From Colwellia sp. Arc7-635 (GTDB lineage Bacteria > Pseudomonadota > Gammaproteobacteria > Enterobacterales > Alteromonadaceae), in assembly GCF_003971255.1 (NCBI RefSeq), contig NZ_CP034660.1:3844001-3908000 (forward strand): 64,000 nucleotides of DNA, given 5' to 3'. Within the stretch, counting starts at the first letter, position 1; the number at the start of each line of letters is the position of its first letter. The notes under the pieces were generated by a model. The model worked only from the letters and a program-made list of their open reading frames with translations, did no database searches and was not told where the DNA came from. The position numbers and the translations under genes are program-made. Below, in pieces: positions 1 to 9,600 of this stretch.

Positions 1-1268
1 ACCGTTAAACACCCCGTTAAAATTAATACCGCGATGTAAAACATTAAACTAGACAATAAACTTATCGAGGTAAATAACGTTAACGCAATCGCTAGCACAA
101 AACCGAATATGGCTAACGAATCACGCCAACCTGAAAGCATGCTGTCCGGTTTATGACCCGAAAGTATATAGAAATTTTTAGTTAAGTTGGTACGGGCAGA
201 AAAGTCATTACCTACGGCTAAAACAAGAAAATCGCCCGGTTGAATTTTTATCTCACCTAACTTACCTGACAATGCCATACCTTCGCGGCGAATAGCGACC
301 ACAGCAGCATCAAAGCGAGCGCGAAAACCAGCAGTTTTTAAGGTTTTACCAACAATTGCTGAATCAGGTTTAATCAAAACTTCGGTCAAGTTATCACGTA
401 ATAAGCCATTTTTTTCCGCAAATAAACTTAAGCCATCAAATTGCTGTAACACCAATACTTTGCTGATATCACCACTAAAAATCAATCGATCATGCTGTTG
501 AATCACCTCATCGGGTGCCACGGGAGAAATAAGGCGACCAGAGCGTACTAACTCAACAAGGAATAGCGTATCTAAATTTCGTAAGCCGTTGTCTTCGATA
601 CTTTTGCCAATGAGTTTTGACTGCTCACTAACCCGAGCTTCCACCAAATACTCTTTAACTTGCAAATCATCTGTTTTCATATCTTTGAGGGTATTTTGTC
701 TAACAAGAATAACCACTAAACAGACAACCAGCGCGGCAATGCCGACCAAACTAAAATCAAAAAAGCCAAAGCTCTCTTGTCCTTGTTTAAGCCATAAAGA
801 ATTAACAATAAGGTTAGTTGAAGTACCAATTAACGTTAGCGTGCCACCTAAAATAGCAGCAAAAGATAACGGTAATAGCAGTTTTCCAGGGTTAACAAGG
901 GTATTTTTTTTGACGGTAGAGATAAGCGTGGCAACCACTGCGGTATTACTTATGACCGCTGAACTTAAAGCGGTGAATAGTAAGGTTTTTGCACTGGCTG
1001 ATTTCTCATTACCACTGAGTAATAAAGCTGATATTCGTCTTAAGATACTAGTGCGCTCATAAGCGAACGAGCATAAAACCAATAACAGTAGTGTAACTAA
1101 ACCAGGATTGACTGCGTTATGCAGAATATCATCTGAAGAAACAAACGATGTTGCTAAACACGCCAGCGTAGCACTGCCAAATATCCGTTCAGGAATACTG
1201 GGAAAGCGAACAAGCGCTACAAGTGTTGATACAAATATCAACACGAATAGCCAGCCAGACCAAAGCAT
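1..1268 (-). CDS. SLC13-family anion permease with RCK_C (TrkA-C) domains, 3' end outside window
   Basis: Reading the minus strand from an ATG at 1268 gives an open frame that runs off the left edge (about 422 codons seen). The protein starts with hydrophobic helices, then a loop with the GGTLTLIGTSTNLIVNSL stretch typical of the SLC13/ArsB ion-transporter superfamily. Around residues 200-380 it has two soluble RCK_C-like segments (for example KPDSAIVGKTLKTAGFRARF and IKIQPGDFLVLAVG), followed by more membrane segments. Permeases of this type are often encoded beside cysDN and are thought to import sulfate or related anions at the inner membrane; the substrate here is inferred from context only. 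It lies 46 bases after cysN on the same strand, so is probably cotranscribed. An in-frame TAA lies just upstream of the ATG, which fixes the start region. The C-terminus is not visible. Confidence 0.85.
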   Translation of the reverse strand, partial: MLWSGWLFVLIFVSTLVALVRFPSIPERIFGSATLACLATSFVSSDDILHNAVNPGLVTLLLLVLCSFAYERTSILRRISALLLSGNEKSASAKTLLFTALSSAVISNTAVVATLISTVKKNTLVNPGKLLLPLSFAAILGGTLTLIGTSTNLIVNSLWLKQGQESFGFFDFSLVGIAALVVCLVVILVRQNTLKDMKTDDLQVKEYLVEARVSEQSKLIGKSIEDNGLRNLDTLFLVELVRSGRLISPVAPDEVIQQHDRLIFSGDISKVLVLQQFDGLSLFAEKNGLLRDNLTEVLIKPDSAIVGKTLKTAGFRARFDAAVVAIRREGMALSGKLGEIKIQPGDFLVLAVGNDFSARTNLTKNFYILSGHKPDSMLSGWRDSLAIFGFVLAIALTLFTSISLLSSLMFYIAVLILTGCLT

Positions 1269-1314
1269 TAGCCTAGTCTGGCGTGTTTAAAGTAGAGAGA
1301 CAGTGTCAACACAA

Positions 1315-2718
1315 CTATTTCTTTAACAAGTCACGAGCGCCCCAGTGCGGGAAATGTTTACGCACTAAAGTGTTCAGTTCTTTTTCAAAATCAGAGTATT
1401 GATGCTCTTGCTGAGCTTCTAATGCTCCATTGATCATACCTGCACCAACGGTAATATTACTCAAGCGATCAATAATGATAAACGCGCCTGTAGCTTTGTT
1501 GTCGTTGTAAGCATCAAAATGCAATTTTTCAGCGACTTCAAAGTTAACCACACCAATTTCATTTAACGCTAACTGGTCAACGTTAGACTCTTCTAAGGTA
1601 TTTACGTCAATACGATGCTTAATATTTATCGCATGACCCGTAGTTAGTTTACTGCCTTGTTTAATATAGTATTCACGACCAGGTTCGAGCTCATCTTCAT
1701 GCATCCAAACAACGGTTGCACTTAGCTCTTTCGCTGATGACGGTAAATGACCTTTTTTAACAATCATTTCACCGCGGCTGATGTCTATTTCATCTTCCAA
1801 GGTTAGTGTAATAGCCATGCCCTGATCAGCACGTTCAATATCACCTTCAAAGGTAACAATTGATTTAACAATGCTTTCTTTACCTGATGGCAAAGCAACG
1901 ACTTCATCACCAACACGAATATGGCCAGAGCCAACAGTGCCAGCAAAACCTCTAAAGTCTAAGTTAGGACGGTTAACATATTGCACTTGTAATCGAAATT
2001 GCGTAAAGCTTTTTTGATCATCAACTTTAATGGTATTAAGCAACTTCATCATTGTCGCACCAGGATACCAAGGCATGTTGACACTTTCTTCAACAACATT
2101 GTCGCCATTTAGCGCTGAAATAGGCACAAAACGTACATCGTCGAACGCTAAGTCATCAGCAAATTTACGATATTCTTTCTTTATATCTTGATAACGCTCT
2201 TGGCTGTAATCAACCAAGTCCATTTTATTTACTGCAACTAAAACATGCTTAATGCCCAACAAAGAGCAGATAAAAGAATGACGACGAGTTTGTACTTGTA
2301 CGCCATGACGCGCATCAATCAAAATAATGGCAAGATCACAGTTCGATGCACCCGTAGCCATATTTCGAGTATATTGTTCATGGCCTGGAGTATCAGCAAT
2401 AATAAACTTACGCTTGTCTGTCGCAAAATAACGATAAGCTACATCAATAGTAATGCCTTGCTCACGCTCAGACTGCAAACCATCAACTAATAAAGCTAAA
2501 TCGATAGCTTCACCGGTAGTACCTGACTTTTTACTGTCATTTTCAATTGCGGCTAATTGATCTTCAAAGATCATTTTAGAGTCATGTAATAAGCGACCGA
2601 TTAAGGTACTTTTACCATCATCTACACTGCCACAAGTAAAAAAGCGCACCATTTCTTTATTTTCATGCTGCTTTAAATAAGACTGAATGTCAGTTTCAAG
2701 CAAATCTGTTGTCGTCAT
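1315..2718 (-). CDS. cysN: Sulfate adenylyltransferase subunit 1 (GTPase)
   Basis: This is the GTP-hydrolysing subunit of ATP sulfurylase, which with CysD forms adenosine 5'-phosphosulfate from ATP and sulfate in the cytoplasm. The P-loop GSVDDGKST lies near residue 30, the G3 motif [12 protein letters not shown] near 109 and the G4 motif NKMD near 163; elongation-factor-like beta-barrel domains follow. The length of 467 residues fits stand-alone CysN: there is no C-terminal APS kinase (CysC) fusion as in NodQ-type proteins. The gene follows cysD by about 70 bases on the same strand and precedes the SLC13 permease, which suggests one sulfate uptake and activation operon. The identification is firm. 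Confidence 0.97.
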   Translation of the reverse strand: MTTTDLLETDIQSYLKQHENKEMVRFFTCGSVDDGKSTLIGRLLHDSKMIFEDQLAAIENDSKKSGTTGEAIDLALLVDGLQSEREQGITIDVAYRYFATDKRKFIIADTPGHEQYTRNMATGASNCDLAIILIDARHGVQVQTRRHSFICSLLGIKHVLVAVNKMDLVDYSQERYQDIKKEYRKFADDLAFDDVRFVPISALNGDNVVEESVNMPWYPGATMMKLLNTIKVDDQKSFTQFRLQVQYVNRPNLDFRGFAGTVGSGHIRVGDEVVALPSGKESIVKSIVTFEGDIERADQGMAITLTLEDEIDISRGEMIVKKGHLPSSAKELSATVVWMHEDELEPGREYYIKQGSKLTTGHAINIKHRIDVNTLEESNVDQLALNEIGVVNFEVAEKLHFDAYNDNKATGAFIIIDRLSNITVGAGMINGALEAQQEHQYSDFEKELNTLVRKHFPHWGARDLLKK

Positions 2719-2787
2719 AATTTTTCCTAGAATTTAATTCTTTAATACTGCTATTAATTTTTTAACGGTAAACTGAAAATGTTGGCT

Positions 2788-3687
2788 TTAAAAATAACCT
2801 TCCATTTTCTTTTTCTCCATCGAGCCTGCAGAGTCGTGATCAATCACGCGCCCTTGTCGTTCAGAGGTTTTCGTTAATAGCATTTCTTGAATAATTTCAG
2901 GTAAAGTCGTCGCTGTTGACTCAACAGCACCTGTTAATGGGTAACAACCTAAAGTTCTAAAGCGCACACTTTTCATTTGCACTTCTTCGTCATCACCAAT
3001 TGGCATGCGGTCATCATCAACCATAATTAATGTACCATCACGCTCAACCACTGGACGTTTCTCAGCTAAATATAGCGGTACAATTGGAATACTTTCTAAA
3101 TAAATATATTGCCAAATATCAAGCTCGGTCCAGTTTGATAATGGGAAAACTCGAATGCTCTCACCTTTATTCACTTTACCGTTGTATACATTCCACAACT
3201 CTGGACGTTGGCTTTTAGGATCCCAGCGGTGGTTTTTATCGCGGAATGAATAAACACGTTCTTTTGCACGTGATTTTTCTTCATCACGGCGTGCGCCACC
3301 AAATGCAGCATCAAAACCATAATGGTCTAATGCCTGCTTTAAGCCTTGAGTTTTCATGATATCGGTATGCTTAGCACTACCATGTTCAAAAGGGCTGATG
3401 TTCATCGCCATGCCCTCAGGATTTTTATGTACAAGTAAATCAAAGCCATGGTCTTTCGCCATTTGATCACGAAAAGCGATCATCTCTTTGAATTTCCAGT
3501 TGGTATCAACATGAAGTAGTGGAAAAGGTATTTTACCCGGCGCAAAAGCTTTACGCGCTAGGTGTAATAGTACCGCTGAATCTTTACCTACAGAGTAAAG
3601 CATTACGGGATTATCAAATTCTGCGGCAACTTCGCGCATAATATGGATAGATTCGGCTTCAAGCTTTTGTAAATGTGTTAAAGGCAT
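2788..3687 (-). CDS. cysD: Sulfate adenylyltransferase subunit 2
   Basis: Catalytic subunit of ATP sulfurylase (299 residues, normal length), which makes APS from ATP and sulfate, the first step of assimilatory sulfate activation. The N-terminus [19 protein letters not shown] is typical of the family. The PP-loop [11 protein letters not shown] is near residue 33 and the conserved [16 protein letters not shown] segment near residue 130. It is the first gene of the cysDN-permease unit. The 145 bases upstream separate it from pgi and hold the pgi terminator, so its promoter must lie within roughly 3690-3790; no convincing promoter was seen. Confidence 0.97.
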   Translation of the reverse strand: MPLTHLQKLEAESIHIMREVAAEFDNPVMLYSVGKDSAVLLHLARKAFAPGKIPFPLLHVDTNWKFKEMIAFRDQMAKDHGFDLLVHKNPEGMAMNISPFEHGSAKHTDIMKTQGLKQALDHYGFDAAFGGARRDEEKSRAKERVYSFRDKNHRWDPKSQRPELWNVYNGKVNKGESIRVFPLSNWTELDIWQYIYLESIPIVPLYLAEKRPVVERDGTLIMVDDDRMPIGDDEEVQMKSVRFRTLGCYPLTGAVESTATTLPEIIQEMLLTKTSERQGRVIDHDSAGSMEKKKMEGYF

Positions 3688-3787
3688 CGCTGTTCACTAA
3701 AGGTGTTGACATAATAATGATTAATATCATGCCACAGCGACCAAGCATTATCCATATAAGTAAAAGCTTGTTTATATCAAAATGATA

Positions 3788-3821
3788 TAAAGATAAAAAG
3801 CAAGAGTAACCAAGTTACTCT
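3788..3821 (-). terminator. Rho-independent terminator of pgi
   Basis: On the minus strand, 12 bases after the pgi stop codon, an 8-bp perfect stem AGAGTAAC / GTTACTCT with loop TTG (3803-3821) is followed by TGCTTTTTATCTTT. Stem plus T-rich tail fits an intrinsic terminator that isolates pgi from cysD. Confidence 0.75.
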
Positions 3822-3832
3822 AGGGGATTAAC

Positions 3833-5479
3833 TTAAGGCGTGCCCAAGTTGTTTTTGTAACGACGGATCAATGCTAATGAAGAAGAAGAAAGTGTTGCAC
3901 TGTCAATTTCTGTCATCGGTTTAGCCATTACATTAAGTACTTCTTTACCTAATTGCTTGCCTAACTCAACGCCCCACTGATCATAAGAATTTACTTGCCA
4001 TATCACACCTTGAACAAATATTTTATGCTCATAAAGCGCCAATAGCGCTCCTAGTGATTTAGGATCAAGTTGCTGCATTAACAAGGTATTACTTGGCGTG
4101 TTGCCTTTCATGGTTTTGTGGCTAGCGAGTCGCTTAACTTCAGCTTCATCCGCACCAGACAAACGTAACTCTTCTTCCGCTTGTGCCAACGTTTTACCTT
4201 GCATCAGTGCTTCACTTTGCGCGAAACAATTGGCCACTAACGCATCATGATTAGCTAAATGCTCACTGGTAGGAGCCAATGACAAAATAAAATCAGTAGG
4301 AATAATATCAGCACTTTGATGCATTAATTGCATAAAAGCGTGCTGACCGTTCGTGCCCTCTTGGCCAAAAACTACCGGCGCAGTTAAATAATTTAACTTG
4401 TTACCATTATAATCAACCGATTTACCGTTACTTTCCATATCGGTTTGTTGCAAGTAACCCGGTAAAGCTCGAAGTGCATGGTTGTAAGGTAAAATAGCTA
4501 AACTCGGGTAGCCTAAACCGTTACGATTCCAAATACCTAATAATGCCATGATGACGGGCATATTCTGCTCAAACGGTGCTCGTTGAAAGTGCTGGTCCAT
4601 TTCAAAAGCACCGGCTTTCAAATCATTAAAGTGTTGGTTACCAATCACTAACGCAAGGGGTAAACCTACGGCTGACCATAACGAAAATCGACCACCAACC
4701 CAATCCCACATCGGGAGAATATTTTCAGCTTTAATACCAAAGGCAGTAGCCGCAGAAACATTTGTACTTACAGCGTACCAATGCTCGACAATAATATCGC
4801 AAGATTGAGCCCTATTTTCAGCACAAGCTTTAAGCATCCACTCTTTTACAATAGTGGCGTTTAACAGTGTTTCTTGAGTAGTAAAAGTTTTGGAGATAAC
4901 AACAACAAGTGTGGTGTTAGCATTAAGTTTAGCGAACTTCTCTTGCGCTGCATCACCATCAACATTCGCCAGCACATGCGCTTTTAAACCTGGTTGATGA
5001 TAAGGCACCAATGCTGAAAGCGCGACCTTAACACCGTAATACGAGCCGCCAATACCGATCGCTAAAATATCTGTAAACTTTTCGCCCGTAACTGAGCGCA
5101 CATGACCTGATTGCACATTATCAACAATTTTAGCCATTTTAGCTTCAGTATCGATAACTTCTTGCGCTTGATTGCCTAGCACCGATTCTTTAACCGCATC
5201 AGGCGCACGTAAAGCGGTATGCAGTACAGCACGTTGTTCAGTGTTATTTAACTTTTCACCAGAAAATTGTGCAGATATTTTATCAGTAAGTTTCATTTTT
5301 TCAGCAAGAGCTAGTAACTGCTGAAATTCACCATCCACAATATTTTGCTTAGCATAATCAAGGAATAAACCCGCTGCAGAAACTGAATAATTTTCTGTAC
5401 GCTCCTTATCTAAGAACAGTGAAAAAATAGTACGAGCTAAAGCCTGCTCAGTAAATTGTGATAAATTTGCTACGTCCAT
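3833..5479 (-). CDS. pgi: Glucose-6-phosphate isomerase
   Basis: Interconverts glucose 6-phosphate and fructose 6-phosphate in glycolysis and gluconeogenesis (cytoplasm). The 548-residue length is normal. Family motifs are present: IGIGGSYYGVKVAL (phosphate-binding region), VISKTFTTQETLLNA, GGRFSLWSAVGLPLA, SNGKSVDYNG, GTNGQHAFMQL (with the catalytic His region) and the C-terminal signature NSYDQWGVELGKQLG. The gene stands between galU and cysD with its own terminator. Placement next to galU links central hexose phosphate metabolism to the nucleotide-sugar supply of the downstream polysaccharide locus. Confidence 0.97.
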   Translation of the reverse strand: MDVANLSQFTEQALARTIFSLFLDKERTENYSVSAAGLFLDYAKQNIVDGEFQQLLALAEKMKLTDKISAQFSGEKLNNTEQRAVLHTALRAPDAVKESVLGNQAQEVIDTEAKMAKIVDNVQSGHVRSVTGEKFTDILAIGIGGSYYGVKVALSALVPYHQPGLKAHVLANVDGDAAQEKFAKLNANTTLVVVISKTFTTQETLLNATIVKEWMLKACAENRAQSCDIIVEHWYAVSTNVSAATAFGIKAENILPMWDWVGGRFSLWSAVGLPLALVIGNQHFNDLKAGAFEMDQHFQRAPFEQNMPVIMALLGIWNRNGLGYPSLAILPYNHALRALPGYLQQTDMESNGKSVDYNGNKLNYLTAPVVFGQEGTNGQHAFMQLMHQSADIIPTDFILSLAPTSEHLANHDALVANCFAQSEALMQGKTLAQAEEELRLSGADEAEVKRLASHKTMKGNTPSNTLLMQQLDPKSLGALLALYEHKIFVQGVIWQVNSYDQWGVELGKQLGKEVLNVMAKPMTEIDSATLSSSSLALIRRYKNNLGTP

Positions 5480-5560
5480 ATACCTATGCTTCTAATAAAA
5501 AGTGATCAATAAAAAATAACGAAAAATGTCCAAGAACTACAATAAACCTTTTCTCTAACT

Positions 5561-5591
5561 AAAAAGAGACAGCAAATAGCTATCTCTTTTT
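5561..5591 (-). terminator. Rho-independent terminator of galU
   Basis: Directly after the galU stop, the minus strand reads AAAAAGAGATAGC - TATTT - GCTGTCTCTTTTT. The 13-bp stem is perfect in RNA if one U-G wobble is counted, and it ends in a T-run. On the plus strand the wobble becomes a C-A mismatch, so the structure is best on the minus strand. Confidence 0.75.
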
Positions 5592-5613
5592 CAAACTTAT
5601 AGTAACCAATAGA

Positions 5614-6513
5614 CTATTTCATCAAGTCAGTTAAATAAGCTCTAAATTCATCAGCCATTTCAGGGTGACGTAATCCATATTCTACATTAGCTTTCATATA
5701 ACCGAGTTTAGAACCACAGTCATGAGATTTACCTGTCATGTGAAATGCTTCAACGGTTTCTTTTTCCATTAACATAGCAATAGCATCCGTTAATTGAATT
5801 TCATCACCAGCACCAGGAGGAGTTAACTTTAACAAATCCCAAATTTTTTCAGATAATACATAACGACCAACTACAGCTAAGTTTGATGGCGCATCTTCTA
5901 CTGCTGGTTTTTCGACAATGGCAGTCATAGTTTTTGATTCACCTGGCGCAAGGTCAACACCGCCGCAATCAACCACACCGTAGCTACTGACTTGTTCCAT
6001 AGGAACAGGCTCAACCATAATCTGGCTATAACCACCTACTTCGTTATAACGGCTTAACATTGCCGCTAAGTTTTCAGTTCTCAAATCAGCCGTAGCATCG
6101 TCTAAAATAACATCCGGAAGTACCACAACAAAAGGCTCGTTACCAATAATTGGGCGAGCTTTTAATACCGCATGACCTAACCCTTTCGCTTCGCCTTGAC
6201 GGACATGCAAAATTGTCACTTCTTTTGGACAAATAGCTTGAATCTCATCAAGAAGTTGACGTTTAACACGCTTTTCTAACGTAGTTTCAAGCTCAAACGA
6301 TTTATCAAAATGGTTTTCAATGGCATTTTTTGAAGAGTGGGTAACTAAAACAATCTCTGTAATGCCTGCAGATATACATTCATTCACAATATATTGAATG
6401 AGCGGCTTATCAACAATTGGCAGCATTTCTTTGGGTATGGCTTTAGTGGCTGGTAACATACGAGTACCTAGTCCTGCGACAGGTATTACTGCTTTATTGA
6501 TTTTATTTGGCAT
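5614..6513 (-). CDS. galU: UTP--glucose-1-phosphate uridylyltransferase
   Basis: Makes UDP-glucose from UTP and glucose 1-phosphate, a precursor for surface polysaccharides. The N-terminus contains the nucleotidyltransferase signature [20 protein letters not shown] and then [16 protein letters not shown]; further landmarks are VEKP near residue 195 and [12 protein letters not shown] near 238. At 299 residues it matches GalU rather than longer enzymes. The start is supported by AGGG seven bases before the ATG. It sits just downstream of the polysaccharide locus but is separated from it by a terminator-like hairpin at 6562-6603, so it is probably transcribed on its own. Confidence 0.96.
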   Translation of the reverse strand: MPNKINKAVIPVAGLGTRMLPATKAIPKEMLPIVDKPLIQYIVNECISAGITEIVLVTHSSKNAIENHFDKSFELETTLEKRVKRQLLDEIQAICPKEVTILHVRQGEAKGLGHAVLKARPIIGNEPFVVVLPDVILDDATADLRTENLAAMLSRYNEVGGYSQIMVEPVPMEQVSSYGVVDCGGVDLAPGESKTMTAIVEKPAVEDAPSNLAVVGRYVLSEKIWDLLKLTPPGAGDEIQLTDAIAMLMEKETVEAFHMTGKSHDCGSKLGYMKANVEYGLRHPEMADEFRAYLTDLMK

Positions 6514-6561
6514 TTTTATCCCTATTGAAACTAATATTTATTTCATATTTAATAAATACTA

Positions 6562-6603
6562 TAGATAAAAAGCAAATCGATAAAGATAAAAATATTTATC
6601 GAT
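6562..6603 (-). terminator. Probable terminator at the end of the polysaccharide locus
   Basis: The minus strand carries the 9-bp perfect stem ATCGATAAA / TTTATCGAT (6576-6603) with a 10-base AT-rich loop, followed by TTGCTTTTTATCT. It begins 11 bases after the stop codon of the last glycosyltransferase gene. The stem is AT-rich, so it may be weak, but the position is apt. Confidence 0.6.
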
Positions 6604-6613
6604 AACTTTAGTA

Positions 6614-7834
6614 CTACTTAATCTCTAGCATTTTATTAAGCATTGACTCTGCAAGCTGCTTTCGATCATATATTTGGGCCGCTTTAGCGCTACTTGTAGC
6701 AAGTTTATCTAACCTAGTTCTATCCTGGTATAACTCACGGATTACTCTTGCAACATCTTCCGGCGACTCCGGCTTTACAATGATGCCAGAATGACTTTCA
6801 GTTAAAATAGTAGTAGCTTCACCAATTGGAGATGTCATGATCATGGGCAAGCCCATCCCCATCGATTCAAATATTTTGGAAGGGATAACAGTTTTAAATA
6901 ACTCTGTATCTTTCAAACTAATTAAAGAGATGTCACACAAACTCCATAACTTTGGCATTAATTCTTTTTGCTGTCTCGGGATTAGAGTTACATTTGAGAG
7001 CCCTTTCTCTTTAACAAGCGCTTCAACTTCAGCCTTAGCTGCGCCACCACCAGCAAATAAAATTCGCACATCGTTTAAATCTACAAGTAACTCAGCTGCT
7101 TCAACAATCTTATCTAATGAGTGCGCCAACCCATGCGTGCCCACATAACCAACTACAAACTTATCAGTTAAATCATATTGTTCGGCAAAACCTTCATCTT
7201 TTTTAGGCGCGGGTTCATACTTAGATAAATCAACACCGTTGAGCACTACATCAATTTTATTACCGTCAACACCTCTTTCAATTAATTCTTTTTTAAAACT
7301 ATGTGTAACTGAGATAATTTTATCCGCTCGCCAATAAAGAAACACCTCAATTTTTTCTAGTATACGAATAGGTAATGATCTACCCATAGCGCCTACAGCA
7401 GTTATCGAAGCGGGCCAAATATCTCTTAACTCAAATACAAAAGGCTTAAACCTTATGGCTGATAACGCCCAAGCGCTTACCGCGGTAAAAAACTGAGGGG
7501 AAGTACCAACGATTACATCAGGTTTTTTAACAAAAATACCTGCAAAAAAACTCGTTACCATAAATGACATAAAGTCTAATATACGCTTCGCAAAGCCCTC
7601 ATTAGCAGTAATATAGGTTTTTACTCGCCTTACTTCGATGCCATCCAACTCAGATTTTGAATACCAACGATTCTTATAACCATCAAATACCTTACCTTCA
7701 GGAAAGTTGGGTGCACCAGTAATAATAGTAACTTTATGGCCTAATTTAACCCACTCTCTAGCATGTTCGTATGTTCGGGTGGCGGGAGCATTTCCTTCAG
7801 GAGGGAAATTATCCGTTAAAAATAAAATATGCAT
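6614..7834 (-). CDS. Glycosyltransferase family 4 protein (WbuB/WcaI-like)
   Basis: A 406-residue GT-B fold glycosyltransferase. The N-terminus MHILFLTDNFPPEGNAPATR is the acceptor-side signature of WbuB/WcaI-type GT4 enzymes; the middle holds FVVGYVGTHGLAHSLDKIV and the C-terminal half VIPSKIFESMGMGLPMIM, the donor-binding E-x7-E-like region. One or two hydrophobic stretches near residue 90 suggest membrane association. It would add a sugar to the lipid-linked repeat unit; donor and acceptor cannot be read from sequence. It is the last gene of the locus, 1 base after the heparinase-like gene, so translation is probably coupled. Confidence 0.9.
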   Translation of the reverse strand: MHILFLTDNFPPEGNAPATRTYEHAREWVKLGHKVTIITGAPNFPEGKVFDGYKNRWYSKSELDGIEVRRVKTYITANEGFAKRILDFMSFMVTSFFAGIFVKKPDVIVGTSPQFFTAVSAWALSAIRFKPFVFELRDIWPASITAVGAMGRSLPIRILEKIEVFLYWRADKIISVTHSFKKELIERGVDGNKIDVVLNGVDLSKYEPAPKKDEGFAEQYDLTDKFVVGYVGTHGLAHSLDKIVEAAELLVDLNDVRILFAGGGAAKAEVEALVKEKGLSNVTLIPRQQKELMPKLWSLCDISLISLKDTELFKTVIPSKIFESMGMGLPMIMTSPIGEATTILTESHSGIIVKPESPEDVARVIRELYQDRTRLDKLATSSAKAAQIYDRKQLAESMLNKMLEIK

Positions 7835-7835
7835 A

Positions 7836-9491
7836 TTAGAGAGCTTTCCAATTAATTCGATAAGTCACTTGAGATTTTTTGTATTCTAGTCTTAATTTTT
7901 TATTCGATATAACAACACCGAATTCAGGATGCCAAGTTGAGTCTTCAACAGTTAAACTTGCTCCGCTAACCTCGACTTTTATTTCATGGTTAGTTGATTT
8001 TAACGTGCAATCAGTGGGGCTATTCGAAACAACTTCAATATCAGGATGTAAGTGCAAATATCCAAATGCAGAATCAAAATCGCCTTGAATAACATCTTTA
8101 ATTTCACAAGTAAATATAGATACATTCCAAGTTCGATGATGAATGCATTTCATCCCTTGTTTTTTATACCCATTATGAGCAGCAGAAAATTGCACATTTT
8201 TTCCTGTAGTCACTTTACCCACAGAACGATTGCCAATATCTGCTCTCTTAGCTACTCTAAAGCCACTCCACACTTGTGAAGAGTTTTGCTTATTTATCTC
8301 AACCGTATTATGAGCCGAGGTACCTCTTTGTCTTAATCGTTCGCTGCTCATTCCGTACAAAGATGTTCCCGAATTAACAAAAACTCTGGATTGGCCTAAT
8401 GACAATTCAAAAGATAACGAATCCGCATGTGCATGCCCCGGTATATAACTTGGGCCGACAGGTGCCAAATCAGCGATTAAATTCATTTCAGCAGTTTTAA
8501 CTGATACATAGCCAGTATTTTGCATGTTATGGACAATGAGTGCATCTGTAGGCGTAACTTGCTCATTAACAGCAAAGCCAAGCTTAGTTGCATATTCTCT
8601 AAGAGTCGCGTTTTCAGGTGCAATGCCAAATGTTGAATCATTGAAAAAGCTGACCTTGTCATCACCATGGCTCATTATATGTAACCAACCAAACATTTTA
8701 ACGATAGTCTGCTTGGTTAATTCGATTACATCTGCAGGAACTCTAGACGGATAAGATTCAAATAAATTAATTAAATCTAAAAGATCAGTAAGCATAATTG
8801 CGTGATACATAGGTGTTAATTCAAAGCTACCGCCATCGCTTAACACCTGCTCCTTCAATTCACTTTCGTATCCTTTTAAGGCTATGGCCAACCATTTATC
8901 AGCTTCTTCCCCTTCAAAGTAACAACCCGCAAACATTAATGCTTTTAAATTGACAAAGTAATGATTACCTAATAAATGTTTCTCTAAATCTTGAGACAAA
9001 AAATCGGCTTGTTGAGCTAAGCTATTTAACATTTTTTCACTTGTATCTAAACCAGATAAAAATGCTTTAGTCCAATTTACTATCCTTAAAGATAATGTAT
9101 ATGACTCCCAACCATTACCGGCATCATTAGCAGGGTTTTCATCAACCCACTTATTTATCCAAAACAATTGCAGCTCTTTACGGCTATGACTATCAAAGGA
9201 CGTTAAATCGTCAAAATAATGTAAGTTATACAGCCACAGCTTTTCCTCTTTATCATTATTCCAATCATTTGGTGAATCTACAGAGCCCTGATGATTCAAA
9301 AATAGAACGTCACTCTCATTCAAAAACTTTTGAGAACAAAGTTCTTGCCTAACCCAGTTCTCATTTGTTAATGCTTGGATACCTTCAACATGATGAATTT
9401 TAGGGTGGACGAGCTTTTTTAAAATACGATGATAAACTTGGGTAAATTTAAGGTACTTTAATGTGTGGAAGTAAATGGATAATTTAGCCAT
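7836..9491 (-). CDS. Heparinase II/III family protein
   Basis: A predicted (alpha/alpha) toroid plus beta-sandwich protein of the heparinase II/III-like family, acting on uronic-acid polysaccharide or a related glycan. The alpha-helical N-terminal half includes WLYNLHYFDDL and GNGWESYTLSLRIVNWTKAF; the C-terminal half has the family pattern GHAHADSLSFEL, SGTSLYGMSSERLRQRGTSA and HNTVEI, with conserved His and Tyr. The frame extends to 9575, but the ATG at 9491 (protein MAKLSIYFHTLKYLKF) matches family N-termini and has AAGG eight bases upstream, giving 551 residues. There is no signal peptide. Members are common inside surface polysaccharide loci, where their role (trimming, epimerisation or quality control) is unsettled. 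Confidence 0.88.
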   Translation of the reverse strand: MAKLSIYFHTLKYLKFTQVYHRILKKLVHPKIHHVEGIQALTNENWVRQELCSQKFLNESDVLFLNHQGSVDSPNDWNNDKEEKLWLYNLHYFDDLTSFDSHSRKELQLFWINKWVDENPANDAGNGWESYTLSLRIVNWTKAFLSGLDTSEKMLNSLAQQADFLSQDLEKHLLGNHYFVNLKALMFAGCYFEGEEADKWLAIALKGYESELKEQVLSDGGSFELTPMYHAIMLTDLLDLINLFESYPSRVPADVIELTKQTIVKMFGWLHIMSHGDDKVSFFNDSTFGIAPENATLREYATKLGFAVNEQVTPTDALIVHNMQNTGYVSVKTAEMNLIADLAPVGPSYIPGHAHADSLSFELSLGQSRVFVNSGTSLYGMSSERLRQRGTSAHNTVEINKQNSSQVWSGFRVAKRADIGNRSVGKVTTGKNVQFSAAHNGYKKQGMKCIHHRTWNVSIFTCEIKDVIQGDFDSAFGYLHLHPDIEVVSNSPTDCTLKSTNHEIKVEVSGASLTVEDSTWHPEFGVVISNKKLRLEYKKSQVTYRINWKAL

Positions 9492-9600
9492 GAAGCCAAC
9501 CTTTAAGTAGATAGTAGTTTGTAAGGTGAACTGACGATAAAGAAAAAGGGACATGGCTAAAACCAAGTCCCTCATTTATATCACCGAACAACAAAAAGCA

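Noticed and set aside
589-1290. Plus-strand open frames of 157 and 60 codons
   Set aside because: They are shadows of the minus-strand SLC13 permease, whose frame is continuous with clear family motifs from 1268 to the left edge.
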